A DNA stretch of 64,000 nucleotides, from positions 1,178,001 to 1,242,000 of the forward strand of contig NZ_CP178861.1 in assembly GCF_047344985.1 (NCBI RefSeq), read 5' to 3'. Under the pieces are notes generated by a model, which was not told the DNA's origin, ran no database searches, and saw nothing but the letters and a program-made list of their open reading frames with translations. A program made the position numbers and the translations under genes. Positions 34,551-42,832 of this stretch are shown here, in pieces; the stretch's first letter is position 1; every line of letters starts with the position of its first letter. The stretch comes from Bdellovibrio sp047344985. GTDB lineage: Bacteria; Bdellovibrionota; Bdellovibrionia; Bdellovibrionales; Bdellovibrionaceae.

Positions 34551-35816
34551 ATGAAAAGGCTTTTCGTGCTCCTTTTTCTTTTCCCCAGTCTGTCTTTTGC
34601 CTCAAGTGGCGGGGACTGGTATGAAAAAGGGAACGGTGGCTTTGTTGTTATGTGCGATAAAGAAGCGCTGATGGTTTTTGATCTCTTTGAGGCGCAGGTT
34701 CGCTACAAAATGATTTTTGATGGTCAGGCGCTAGGGACTCTCGATGAACGTGTTGAATATCTTTTAACTAAGTTCGACAAGCACAATAAATCACGGGCCG
34801 CTCTTTATCGTCGTTGGTACAAAGAATTTTTTAATGAGGCCGAGTTTATTCCTAATGCGAAGTTTAATCCGACCGGGGACATCGGCTTTGGTTATATTCC
34901 AAAAAATTGTTCTTTAGAGCAGGTGATCTTTCAAAGAGCGCCTAATATTTTAAATCAATTTCGTTACTTGATTAATCTGGATTTGTGGCAAGCGCTCTCG
35001 ATAGAAAATCAGGCCGCTTTGGTGATGCATGAGTTGATCTATCGAGAACTCACCCTTCCTCCTAATATTCACGAAAGCTCGGAAGCCGCTCGCTATTTCA
35101 ATGCACTTTTAAATTCGGAGCAGTTTCAAAAACTCAGTTATCAACAGTACATCTTAACACTGCAAGAGCTGCGTTTTTCGAAAGCCGATTATGGTGATCT
35201 CGTCATCGTAGTCGGTGAGAAAAAATTAGAGGGCGGTTGGTACAAGATTCCTGTCGATTTTTTTGATCGGGATCATTTGAAGTCGGCGACTTTAGATAAC
35301 GTGCAAAATTTCAAACGTGGAAAATTTGTCTATGACAGCCGTTGTGCCGCAGAGGCGATCGACATTGGAACCGTGGCTTCCTTTTTTCCGCAGGGACAAA
35401 TCCGCCTTCTTGCTGTTCGCCAAACATTTCCCGATCTTTGCGGGCTTCCTTACTTTGATTATGAGAATGCAGAGACTAAACTCCGCTTGCACGGCACTCG
35501 TTGGTCATTCAATGAAACCGGGCAACTGATCACCTTGGCTGGGAACTACAATGTGAACTCGGAAGTGCAGATTGCTTTTAATCTTAAAGGGATTAAGTTT
35601 GAATTTGGGGCTCAACCGCAGACCATTATCCCCGTCCTGTTTGATTTCGACGATAACGAACGAATTTCTGAGTTTATGCTGGGAACTTCAGCGTGCTTTG
35701 ATCCGGCAGAAAAAACGGTCCGAATGAATGCAACGACCATAGGCTCAAGTATTTTCTTTAATTACGAGGGCTTAGAACAGGAAGTAGAGGCTCTCGAAGT
35801 CTGTCTCATTCCTTAA
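34551..35816 (+). CDS. Exported protein paired with the TIGR02147 regulator
   Basis: This 421-residue protein has a signal peptide of about 17 residues ending SFA. The mature part contains NGGFVVMCDKEAL near its start and ENQAALVMHELIYRELTLPP near residues 155-175. The HELIYRE helix resembles but does not match the HExxH zinc motif, since the second His is missing. Four to six Cys are spread through the C-terminal beta-rich half. I know similar exported proteins from Bdellovibrio, but no function. It directly follows the regulator and precedes a dihydrouridine synthase by five bases. Confidence 0.75.
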   Translation: MKRLFVLLFLFPSLSFASSGGDWYEKGNGGFVVMCDKEALMVFDLFEAQVRYKMIFDGQALGTLDERVEYLLTKFDKHNKSRAALYRRWYKEFFNEAEFIPNAKFNPTGDIGFGYIPKNCSLEQVIFQRAPNILNQFRYLINLDLWQALSIENQAALVMHELIYRELTLPPNIHESSEAARYFNALLNSEQFQKLSYQQYILTLQELRFSKADYGDLVIVVGEKKLEGGWYKIPVDFFDRDHLKSATLDNVQNFKRGKFVYDSRCAAEAIDIGTVASFFPQGQIRLLAVRQTFPDLCGLPYFDYENAETKLRLHGTRWSFNETGQLITLAGNYNVNSEVQIAFNLKGIKFEFGAQPQTIIPVLFDFDDNERISEFMLGTSACFDPAEKTVRMNATTIGSSIFFNYEGLEQEVEALEVCLIP

Positions 35817-35821
35817 ACCCA

Positions 35822-36946
35822 TTGCCAGAAGAAGGCCTTCCGGGTACAACGACGCCCATGGCTTTGGATATGGCAGGCACTTCCTCAAATAAACTAGGAC
35901 TTCACAGACCCATCTTAAATGGGAAGGTGAACTTTCCTTTGTGTTTAGCACCCATGGTGGGGCTCACACACGTAGCTTTGCGTGAAGTGATGCGGGAATA
36001 TCTGCCGCAAGATGCATTCACAATTTGGCCGACAGAAATGCTCAACTCCCGCCGTATTCCTGGCGAAAACTTAGAAAAGACACCCGAGACGATGCGTGCG
36101 TCCCACGAAACGGGCTTAGTTCCACAAATTCTAGGAAATGAAGAAGACGCTATTGCGGAAAGTGTAAAGCGTTTGATTGAGTGGGGAGCGGAAGCCATCG
36201 ACATCAACATGGGGTGTCCGGTGCAAAAAGCTCTTAAGCATAATTACGGTGTGGCTTTGATGGGTGATCCTGACTACGCCGCTGAAGTCGTGCGTATGAC
36301 TGTCAAAAATTCGTCGATCCCTGTCAGTGTGAAGTTGCGGGCGGTGGGAAGCACCAAAGAATTTGACGAGCTTTTAAGCTTTGTTTCAGGTCTTCGAAAT
36401 TCAGGCGCAAGCTGGGTGTGTTTGCATCCAAGAACGGCAGCCCAGAAACGCCGTGGTTCGGCGGATTGGGAGCAAATCAAGCAGCTTCACAAGGCGGTTG
36501 ATTTTCCTGTGATTGGAAATGGCGATATTCAAACTTCTGAAGATGCGATCATGATGCTGCAAGAAACTGGTTGCGATATGGCGATGGCCGGTCGTGGATT
36601 GGCAGCTCGTCCGTGGATGTTGTGGCAGCTTGGTGAAGAATTAGGTTTTGCCGCTCCTTTAGGTAAAGAAGGTCTGAGAGCTCCTCGCACAGCTGAAGAA
36701 GAAGGTGCTGAGTATGGAAAGTGTTTATTAAAACTAATCGAGCGTTGCCGTCATTATTTTGGCGAAGATCTCGCGATGAGAAAAGTGCGTTTCTATGTGC
36801 GCACAACAAGTGTGTGGCTGCCGTTTGGAAATACTTTGGTGGGAATTTGTGCGAAAGCAAAAAACATCGAAGAGATGACAGCCGGAGTTGCGAAATTTTT
36901 TGAGGGCTCTATCGAAATGAGTCCTCGCACAGAATTAAGGCAGTAG
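35822..36946 (+). CDS. tRNA-dihydrouridine synthase (DusB-like)
   Basis: This flavoenzyme reduces uridine to dihydrouridine in tRNA. The FMN barrel begins LCLAPMVGLTHVALRE; the catalytic Cys is in DINMGCPVQKALK, and the FMN phosphate site is GNGDIQTSEDA and MAGRGLAARPWML. The reading frame gives 374 residues from TTG at 35822. The first in-frame ATG is at 35858. Neither has a good ribosome-binding site, so the start is uncertain and conserved sequence begins only near residue 40. A second Dus protein lies at 40079-41029. Confidence 0.88.
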   Translation: MPEEGLPGTTTPMALDMAGTSSNKLGLHRPILNGKVNFPLCLAPMVGLTHVALREVMREYLPQDAFTIWPTEMLNSRRIPGENLEKTPETMRASHETGLVPQILGNEEDAIAESVKRLIEWGAEAIDINMGCPVQKALKHNYGVALMGDPDYAAEVVRMTVKNSSIPVSVKLRAVGSTKEFDELLSFVSGLRNSGASWVCLHPRTAAQKRRGSADWEQIKQLHKAVDFPVIGNGDIQTSEDAIMMLQETGCDMAMAGRGLAARPWMLWQLGEELGFAAPLGKEGLRAPRTAEEEGAEYGKCLLKLIERCRHYFGEDLAMRKVRFYVRTTSVWLPFGNTLVGICAKAKNIEEMTAGVAKFFEGSIEMSPRTELRQ

Positions 36947-36954
36947 GTCTTAAG

Positions 36955-37611
36955 ATGAATTGCCTGCTCTGCCAATCCCCCGATTCAGCACCTTTTAAAG
37001 TAGAGAAAAAGCCAGAGAGAAGCTATTTCCATTGTGCCGAGTGTGATCTCATCTTTATGAATCCTACAGAACGTTTGAGCCCACAAGATGAAAAAGCGCG
37101 CTACGACAATCATGAGAACCAGGGAAGTGCGGGACACGTCGCTTTTCTAGAGCCTCTAGTAAAAGACATCGATACTTATTTTAAATCCGCAGGCCTTGTG
37201 CGCTCACAACTTTCGATGTTGGATTTTGGATGTGGTCCGAAGCCTTCACTTTCAGTCCTTTTTGAGATGAAAGGTTATAAAACGTCGAACTACGATTTGT
37301 TCTATCACCCGGATCAAGACCAGCTTCGTCGCACTTATCATTTCGTCACAAGCACTGAGGTGTGGGAGCATTTTTATAATCCACGCCAAGAAATTGAAAA
37401 ACTGCTTCGTCTTGTAAAATCCGGCGGCCTTTTAGGAATTATGACTTCCGCTCACCGTGGAGAAGCCGCTTTTCATGACTGGCATTATCGTCGTGATCTC
37501 ACCCATGTGGTGTTTTTCTCAGAACGAAGCATGGAGTGGATTGCGCGTGAATTCAAACTGCACGTGCTTAAAGCAAAAAGCCCTTATTGGATTTTTCAAA
37601 AGGTGTTTTAG
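36955..37611 (+). CDS. SAM-dependent methyltransferase with N-terminal zinc ribbon
   Basis: This 218-residue protein starts with a four-Cys ribbon (CLLC...CAEC) and then a class I methyltransferase fold. Motif I is LDFGCGPKPSLS and a later motif is EVWEHFYNPRQEIEKLLRLVKSGGLLGI in overlapping parts, typical of the UbiE/Methyltransf_11/23 type. Substrate is unknown. It follows the dihydrouridine synthase by eight bases. Zinc-ribbon plus methyltransferase combinations occur in rRNA, lipid and sugar methylation, so no specific reaction is proposed. Confidence 0.82.
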   Translation: MNCLLCQSPDSAPFKVEKKPERSYFHCAECDLIFMNPTERLSPQDEKARYDNHENQGSAGHVAFLEPLVKDIDTYFKSAGLVRSQLSMLDFGCGPKPSLSVLFEMKGYKTSNYDLFYHPDQDQLRRTYHFVTSTEVWEHFYNPRQEIEKLLRLVKSGGLLGIMTSAHRGEAAFHDWHYRRDLTHVVFFSERSMEWIAREFKLHVLKAKSPYWIFQKVF

Positions 37612-37727
37612 TTTAGTGAAACTGAGGCGCCATCATTTTCCCTGAATGAGAATTTTTGTCTGAATCTTTATAACTCTCTGAATGTTCCGAAAAGTAATTC
37701 AGAGGTACGTGTCTGGTTTTCGTAAAA

Positions 37728-40082
37728 GTGCTTTCTATTTTGGCCCTTTCCTTAACAGGTTTTTCATTTGATGCTGAAAAACTGCAGCTTGCTCTTCTCT
37801 GTAAGCAATCTCAAAACTGCGCAACAAAAAGCAAAGAACTTGTCGACCGCCTGACCTTGAGTTGTGAGATGGAAGTCCAAAGCCAAAACTGCGCGGAATT
37901 AGCTCATGCTCATCCTGATTGGGCACCCTTGATGCGAAAATGTGATTTTCAAGGTTTGTGTAAGCAACAAAATGAATATGCTGAAAAAGCTGGAATGGCG
38001 TGTTTGCGCGGATATAAAAACGCCATGATTGATTTAGGCATTTCTTTGAAGGATATGTCTGTGTCCTTAGCGGGTTTTGTCGATGATACCTGGGAAAAAT
38101 TCAAAGCGAGCAACAAAAGGCGTAATGAGTTTATCGCAGAGTGTGACAAGTCGTTGGCTTGCAAACGAGATCTTGTGAAAGAAGACCGTCGTTATCGCGA
38201 TCTTTCAGATGAAAAATTAAATAAACTTTCTGCCGCCTTTTTGTATGTGCAAGCTCAGGATATGAAAGCCTATATGTCATCCTTGGAAAGAGCTCGTCCG
38301 AAACCCTACGTGCCGATTTCTGAGCGCCCTCTGCGGGAAGATGTGACGTTGAGCGCAGAACAAAATGACAAGCTTGTGCGATTGCTGGCCATGGTGAGTG
38401 ATCAGGTCAAAGAACAATATCATCGCTATGCCTGCTACACCCCGGCTGCCCAAGAGGAACTTAAATGTTATGCCTTAGGTAATATCGTGGATCCAACCAT
38501 GATGGCGGGATATTTTGTTAAAGGTGGAAGAGCTGCGGCTGCCGTAGCCCGTTTGGCTCACGAAGAAAAGGCTCTGGCAGTTGCTGAAAAAATACCACTT
38601 CTGCGTTTTTCCAACAGGGGAGAGCTAGTTAAAAACTACCTCGAATTTTCTCCGACAACGGTGGCTCAAAATGAAAAATGGATTTCGCTTGCAGACAAAG
38701 GTGTAAGTTCAAAGAACTTGTTCTTTGACGTTGAAAACAGCCAAATAAAAAAACTCAACGACACTTTGAAAGATAAAAATCTCGTTACAAGTCTTACAAA
38801 CTTTCACAAAGACATTCTGGATAAGAAGATGTCCAGTCTACAAAAGGATTTCCCGGAGTTGGTGATTGATAAGTATTCCGATTTTAAATCAATGCGTTTT
38901 GCCTTTGGCGGTAAAATTCCTCCAGATCTTGAAAAACGTTTGCAGAAAATATTTACAGAAACCAACGAAGAATTTTCTTCTTATTTAAAGGACAGTCGTA
39001 TCTTACGTGAGGGGGACCGCGCACAAGATTGGTTTCGTGCCGGCGTCGGATCTTCAGCGGATCAGGCCAATTTGGCTGCTCGTTACGCTCGTGGTGCACC
39101 CACGAACGATATGTATTCTTTTGCGCGAAAAGATCTTCAGGTCGCCATGGGAATGAAACTGAATGCAATTGAAAGTGATCGCATGCTCCTGCGCCAGGCA
39201 TTTAAGGACACCTCTGTTTTAGAGGGGGCAACTTTGAATCAGGACGCTTTTGATATCGTAAGAAAGAATTCTGGAGACAGTAAGAAAATTTCAGAGGCTC
39301 TTTCCAATCGTTTTGGCTTGCAAAGCCTCTCAGAAAAAAATGTGCAAACCTTAGAGCGGTACGTAAAGAGCACGGACGAGTTTTCTCCGGGCCTTTATAT
39401 TGCCAAGCGTGAAAATGCACATCTCAATGACGCCGCCTTGGGAGGGCTTTCGGCGGATATCATTGGCTTGGGCGGTGCTAATTTAAAAGGAACGGCGGAG
39501 GCATTGGTTCAAACCACGTCTATTAATAGTGCTTTAGAAAAAACACGGCTTTCGGAAAAAGCCGTTACCAAGGAATTTATCGAGCAGAAGAAAGCTTTCG
39601 AAACCGTCGTAGGACGCTCCGTGGATCCGGGGAAGTTAAAAACAATTTGTTCTGGTGATGATTGTGTATCGGTAGCCACGGCTCCTTTGTCAGAGAAAGA
39701 TAAAACAAAAATTTTGTCCGGCTTAGCCAATTCCAAGTATTCGGGCTCATTTCGTGTGGCTTTTGTTTCTGACGGAGTGAAAGAGGTTGAAAGCCGCAAT
39801 ATTTTGGCCAATCAGGGCGAGGCCGTTGAAAAGAAACTGCGCAAGGCTCTGAGCTCAAAAATGGAATCACACCGTTTAAAGGGTCTCACTTTCGGGGTGG
39901 ATATGCGAACACAAGAGCTTAATAGGGGAGGCGTGAAGCTCTTAATGGGAGAAGCTGAAAGTCTGCGTTTAACAACACGAGAAAGAGAATTGATCCGTAA
40001 ATCATTTCAAGATGCTTTAGATTCTTTAAATCATGAGCTTTCGCAAAGTGGAACTCGCGTTCAGTATACGCCTGTTTACTAG
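37728..40082 (+). CDS. Large exported protein of unknown function
   Basis: I do not recognise this protein of about 784 residues. It starts with a hydrophobic signal-like stretch, SILALSLTGFSF, then a Cys-rich segment up to about residue 140 with several paired Cys. The rest is helical and charged, with WFRAGVGSSADQANLAARYARG near residue 440. A GTG start at 37728 gives a signal without a basic residue. An in-frame CTG at 37713 would give a better signal (VFVKV plus hydrophobic core) and has AGAGG seven bases upstream; the true start may be there. The 3' end overlaps the convergent dus gene by four bases. Confidence 0.7.
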   Translation: MLSILALSLTGFSFDAEKLQLALLCKQSQNCATKSKELVDRLTLSCEMEVQSQNCAELAHAHPDWAPLMRKCDFQGLCKQQNEYAEKAGMACLRGYKNAMIDLGISLKDMSVSLAGFVDDTWEKFKASNKRRNEFIAECDKSLACKRDLVKEDRRYRDLSDEKLNKLSAAFLYVQAQDMKAYMSSLERARPKPYVPISERPLREDVTLSAEQNDKLVRLLAMVSDQVKEQYHRYACYTPAAQEELKCYALGNIVDPTMMAGYFVKGGRAAAAVARLAHEEKALAVAEKIPLLRFSNRGELVKNYLEFSPTTVAQNEKWISLADKGVSSKNLFFDVENSQIKKLNDTLKDKNLVTSLTNFHKDILDKKMSSLQKDFPELVIDKYSDFKSMRFAFGGKIPPDLEKRLQKIFTETNEEFSSYLKDSRILREGDRAQDWFRAGVGSSADQANLAARYARGAPTNDMYSFARKDLQVAMGMKLNAIESDRMLLRQAFKDTSVLEGATLNQDAFDIVRKNSGDSKKISEALSNRFGLQSLSEKNVQTLERYVKSTDEFSPGLYIAKRENAHLNDAALGGLSADIIGLGGANLKGTAEALVQTTSINSALEKTRLSEKAVTKEFIEQKKAFETVVGRSVDPGKLKTICSGDDCVSVATAPLSEKDKTKILSGLANSKYSGSFRVAFVSDGVKEVESRNILANQGEAVEKKLRKALSSKMESHRLKGLTFGVDMRTQELNRGGVKLLMGEAESLRLTTRERELIRKSFQDALDSLNHELSQSGTRVQYTPVY

Positions 40083-41029
40083 TTGCAAATACGCTCGAGA
40101 TTTTCTTTAAATTCAGCCGGTTTTTTTAGAATTTTGATTTCATCAAAAACTTGTTTCGCTTCGCCATTTTTTAACGACAAAGCCTTCAACCACTGTTTCG
40201 TGCGGGAAACTGCAAAGTAGTCGTTAATATAAAGCGTGCTCGCTTCAAAGAATTGCGGAAGCAGAGGTTTTGCTTTTTCCCAAGACATGTCTTCCACTGG
40301 TTCTTGCGAAAGACTTTGCTTGATCTGTTTAAAGATGAATGGATTGCTCATGACCCCGCGGCCGATCATATAATCTTCACAGCCCGTGACTTCCACACAG
40401 CGATGAAAATCAGCAACGTTCCAGATCTCACCATTGGCGATAATCTTGGTTTTTGTTTTTTCTTTAATACGAGGAATCCATTCCCAATACGCAGGTGGTT
40501 TATAACCATCTGTTTTCGTGCGACAATGAATCGTGAGCCAAGTGGCATTGGCCGCTTCCACCGCTTGGGCAATGTCAATACAGCGAGTAGGATCGTCAAA
40601 TCCCAAACGAATTTTTGCCGTCACCGGAACCTCAGCGGGAATGGCCTTACGAACCGTATCGACGATTGTGAAAACGCGATCGCAGGATTTTAAAAGACTT
40701 GCTCCGCCATCATGTCGGTTCACCGTTTTAGCTGGGCAGCCGAAATTTAAATCAACACCCAAAGCACCCAGTTTCACAGCTCTCTGTGCATTCAGTGCTA
40801 AAGGCTCAGCGTGGCCGCCAAGAAGTTGCACAAAGACAGGAGTGCCCCAACGAGTGCGCGAATTTGTTTTTAACTCCGGACAGTTTTTATAAAAAACACT
40901 TTCTGGATGCAGACGATCTGTGACGCGCAAAAACTCCGTCACACATTGGTCAATACCACCAATGTGAGTCAGCGTATCACGCATCACCCAATCAACCACA
41001 CCTTCCATCGGAGCCAAAAACAGTTTCAT
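40079..41029 (-). CDS. dusC: tRNA-dihydrouridine synthase (DusC-like)
   Basis: This 316-residue flavoprotein starts MKLFLAPMEGVVDWVMRDTL, has the catalytic Cys in DLNFGCPAKTVNRHDGG and the FMN phosphate-binding GRGVMSNPFIF. These features and the ASLLK context fit DusC, which modifies U16 of tRNA in enteric bacteria. It is the last gene of a run ychJ-like, EVE, dusC on the minus strand, three bases after the EVE gene. Assignment to the DusC subgroup rests on sequence pattern and is less sure than the family. Confidence 0.9.
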   Translation of the reverse strand: MKLFLAPMEGVVDWVMRDTLTHIGGIDQCVTEFLRVTDRLHPESVFYKNCPELKTNSRTRWGTPVFVQLLGGHAEPLALNAQRAVKLGALGVDLNFGCPAKTVNRHDGGASLLKSCDRVFTIVDTVRKAIPAEVPVTAKIRLGFDDPTRCIDIAQAVEAANATWLTIHCRTKTDGYKPPAYWEWIPRIKEKTKTKIIANGEIWNVADFHRCVEVTGCEDYMIGRGVMSNPFIFKQIKQSLSQEPVEDMSWEKAKPLLPQFFEASTLYINDYFAVSRTKQWLKALSLKNGEAKQVFDEIKILKKPAEFKENLERICN

Positions 41030-41032
41030 GAA

Positions 41033-41491
41033 CTAAAGGCCACCCATTTTTTTAACGATGTCGAAGTGTTTCTTTTCAACAGGCTGAACAGAAAGACGAG
41101 AGCCTTTTTGCAGAACCACCATATCAGAAAGCTTCTCATTGTCGCGAAGATCTGAAAGGCTCACAAGATTTTTAAATTTCGCAACGTATTCAACTTCCAC
41201 GCAAAACCAAATCGGTTTTTCTTTCGTGGCTTTGGCATCAAAGTATTCTGATTTTTTTTCGAACTGAGTTTTATCAGGAAACGCAAGCTTTGAAACTTTC
41301 GCGATACCTGCAACTCCAGGTGGCTCGGCATTCGAGTGATAGAATAAAACAAGGTCACCCACTTGCATGTCTTTTTGCATGTAGTTGCGAGCCTGGTAAT
41401 TGCGCACACCTTCCCACGGAGTTGTTTTATCTTTGTGGAGTTGATCAATAGAATAAACATCCGGTTCTGATTTCATCAGCCAGTATTTCAT
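41033..41491 (-). CDS. EVE-domain protein (thymocyte nuclear protein 1-like)
   Basis: This 152-residue protein begins KYWLMKSEPDVYSIDQL and contains WEGVRNYQARNYM and VGDLVLFYHSNAEPPGVAGI, classic EVE-domain signatures. EVE domains belong to the PUA-like/YTH fold and bind modified bases in DNA or RNA. It overlaps the YchJ-like gene by four bases and precedes dusC, a context that fits RNA or DNA base modification. Confidence 0.93.
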   Translation of the reverse strand: MKYWLMKSEPDVYSIDQLHKDKTTPWEGVRNYQARNYMQKDMQVGDLVLFYHSNAEPPGVAGIAKVSKLAFPDKTQFEKKSEYFDAKATKEKPIWFCVEVEYVAKFKNLVSLSDLRDNEKLSDMVVLQKGSRLSVQPVEKKHFDIVKKMGGL

Positions 41492-41883
41492 TTGCTTTTC
41501 TCCGCTTTGATTTTTCCAGATTTAAAAAACCATTCGCCAGCTTGTTTGCGAAACGTGCTGACTTCATGGTGAACATAATCTTCATCGTCAACGGAATAAA
41601 AAGCTTTAAACTCCACCGTGCCCTTCGTACCTTTTTCTTCGGCGTGCACGATTTCAAGTTTTAAAAACTTCGCTCTTTCAGCCCATTCTTTATTGGCGTC
41701 GTCATCGATCAGATCCAAAGTTTGCGGATCCGTCGTGTCACGCAAGTACTGCATTTGATTTTTAGCAAACGCCGAATAGCGCGAACGCATCAAAGCTTCC
41801 GCCGTCGGAGCCAAAGCTTTCCCTGAGTGATAAACACCACAACATTCAACATAAGATTTTCCAGAACCACACGGACATTTCAT
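41488..41883 (-). CDS. YchJ-like SEC-C motif protein
   Basis: This 131-residue protein starts with a SEC-C zinc motif, CPCGSGKSYVECCG, and continues with the YchJ/UPF0225 pattern AEALMRSRYSAFAK. It has a four-base overlap with the downstream EVE gene. Function is unknown. The ribosome-binding GGAG lies in a GGGCC/GGCCC repeat element directly upstream (41891-41918), seven bases before the ATG. Confidence 0.92.
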   Translation of the reverse strand: MKCPCGSGKSYVECCGVYHSGKALAPTAEALMRSRYSAFAKNQMQYLRDTTDPQTLDLIDDDANKEWAERAKFLKLEIVHAEEKGTKGTVEFKAFYSVDDEDYVHHEVSTFRKQAGEWFFKSGKIKAEKSK

Positions 41884-41890
41884 ATTTTAT

Positions 41891-41918
41891 CTCCGGGCCT
41901 GTGGCCCTACACACTGCC
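41891..41918 (-). repeat. GGGCC hairpin-plus-GGAG element (copy D)
   Basis: On the minus strand GGCAGTGTG, TA, GGGCC-aca-GGCCC, then GGAG at seven bases before the ychJ-like ATG. It matches the other three copies in order and spacing. Confidence 0.65.
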
Positions 41919-41933
41919 GACATCCGTCGTACC

Positions 41934-41957
41934 AGAAAAGGTACGCCGTACCTATCT
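41934..41957. repeat. Degenerate GGTACC-type palindrome
   Basis: AGAAAAGGTACG, a central C, then CGTACCTATCT: a diverged relative of the terminator palindromes. Here it lies between divergent genes (ychJ-like minus, SDR plus), so it may have another role or be a remnant. Confidence 0.4.
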
Positions 41958-42034
41958 GTATTGCGGGGCATTATCGTGGTGCTTGATACCCTTTAAGAGA
42001 GGGGACTGTTATCGTTTTAGTTTGAGGTGAAAGT

Positions 42035-42802
42035 ATGGCGAAATGGGCACTTATCACAGGAGCCACTTCAGGCATCGGCTGGGCCACGTCTTTGGCGTTA
42101 GCAGGACAAGGATTTTCAATTTTAGCGACGGGGCGCCGTCAGGAAAAACTTCTCGAGCTTGAAAAAGAGATTAAAAGTAAATTTCCCACTGTTTCGGTGA
42201 AGCTTGCGCAGTTTGATGTTTCAGATCGTTTTGAAGTGAGTGAATTTTTAAAATCTCATCAAACAGAAATTTCCCAAGTCGAAGTTTTGGTGAACAACGC
42301 AGGTCTCGCCAAAGGCACCGACAAAATGCAAGAGTCTTCCTTAGATGATTGGGAGACAATGATCGACACCAACATCAAAGGTTTGCTCTTCATGACCCGC
42401 GGAGTGATCGAGCACATGGTTCGTAAAAATTCAGGTCATGTTGTGAATCTTGGTTCGGTCGCGGGACGTTGGACTTATCCGGGCGGTGGCGTTTACTGCG
42501 CCACAAAGTTTGCCGTGCGTGCGCTGTCTGAAGGACTCCGTATGGATCTTTTAGGAAGTAAAATTCGTGTCACGAATATTGAGCCGGGCATGGTGAGCAC
42601 AGAGTTTTCGATGGTGCGTTTTAACGATCAAGCTAAGGCTGATAAAGTTTATGAGGGCATGACACCGCTTCAAGCTTCCGACATCGCAGAAACCATTGCG
42701 TGGTGTGTGGCGCGTCCGGCTCACGTAAATATTCAAGAACTTGTTATTTATCCAACAGACCAAGCTCACGTCGGGCAAGTGGCCCGTCACGGCACAGTGT
42801 GA
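42035..42802 (+). CDS. Short-chain dehydrogenase (YdfG-like)
   Basis: This 255-residue NAD(P)-dependent oxidoreductase has the Rossmann motif TGATSGIGWATSLAL, NNAGLAKGTDKMQ, the catalytic Ser in LGSVAGRW and Tyr/Lys in YCATKFAVR. The pattern resembles YdfG-type 3-hydroxy acid dehydrogenases, whose substrates include serine and 3-hydroxypropionate. The substrate here is not certain. It ends within repeat element A, 31 bases before fumC. Confidence 0.92.
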   Translation: MAKWALITGATSGIGWATSLALAGQGFSILATGRRQEKLLELEKEIKSKFPTVSVKLAQFDVSDRFEVSEFLKSHQTEISQVEVLVNNAGLAKGTDKMQESSLDDWETMIDTNIKGLLFMTRGVIEHMVRKNSGHVVNLGSVAGRWTYPGGGVYCATKFAVRALSEGLRMDLLGSKIRVTNIEPGMVSTEFSMVRFNDQAKADKVYEGMTPLQASDIAETIAWCVARPAHVNIQELVIYPTDQAHVGQVARHGTV

Positions 42803-42832
42803 AGGGCAGAGGCCCGGAACTGGAGTAGTAAA
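42791..42832 (+). repeat. GGGCC hairpin-plus-GGAG element (copy A), before fumC
   Basis: GGCACAGTGTGA (overlapping the SDR stop), GGGC-agag-GCCC, GGAACTGGAG, then seven bases to the fumC ATG. The GGAG at 42822-42825 is the ribosome-binding site. Confidence 0.65.

Noticed and set aside
35022..35045. HELIYRE as a zinc protease motif in the exported protein
   Set aside because: The second His of HExxH is absent, so no metalloprotease claim is made.
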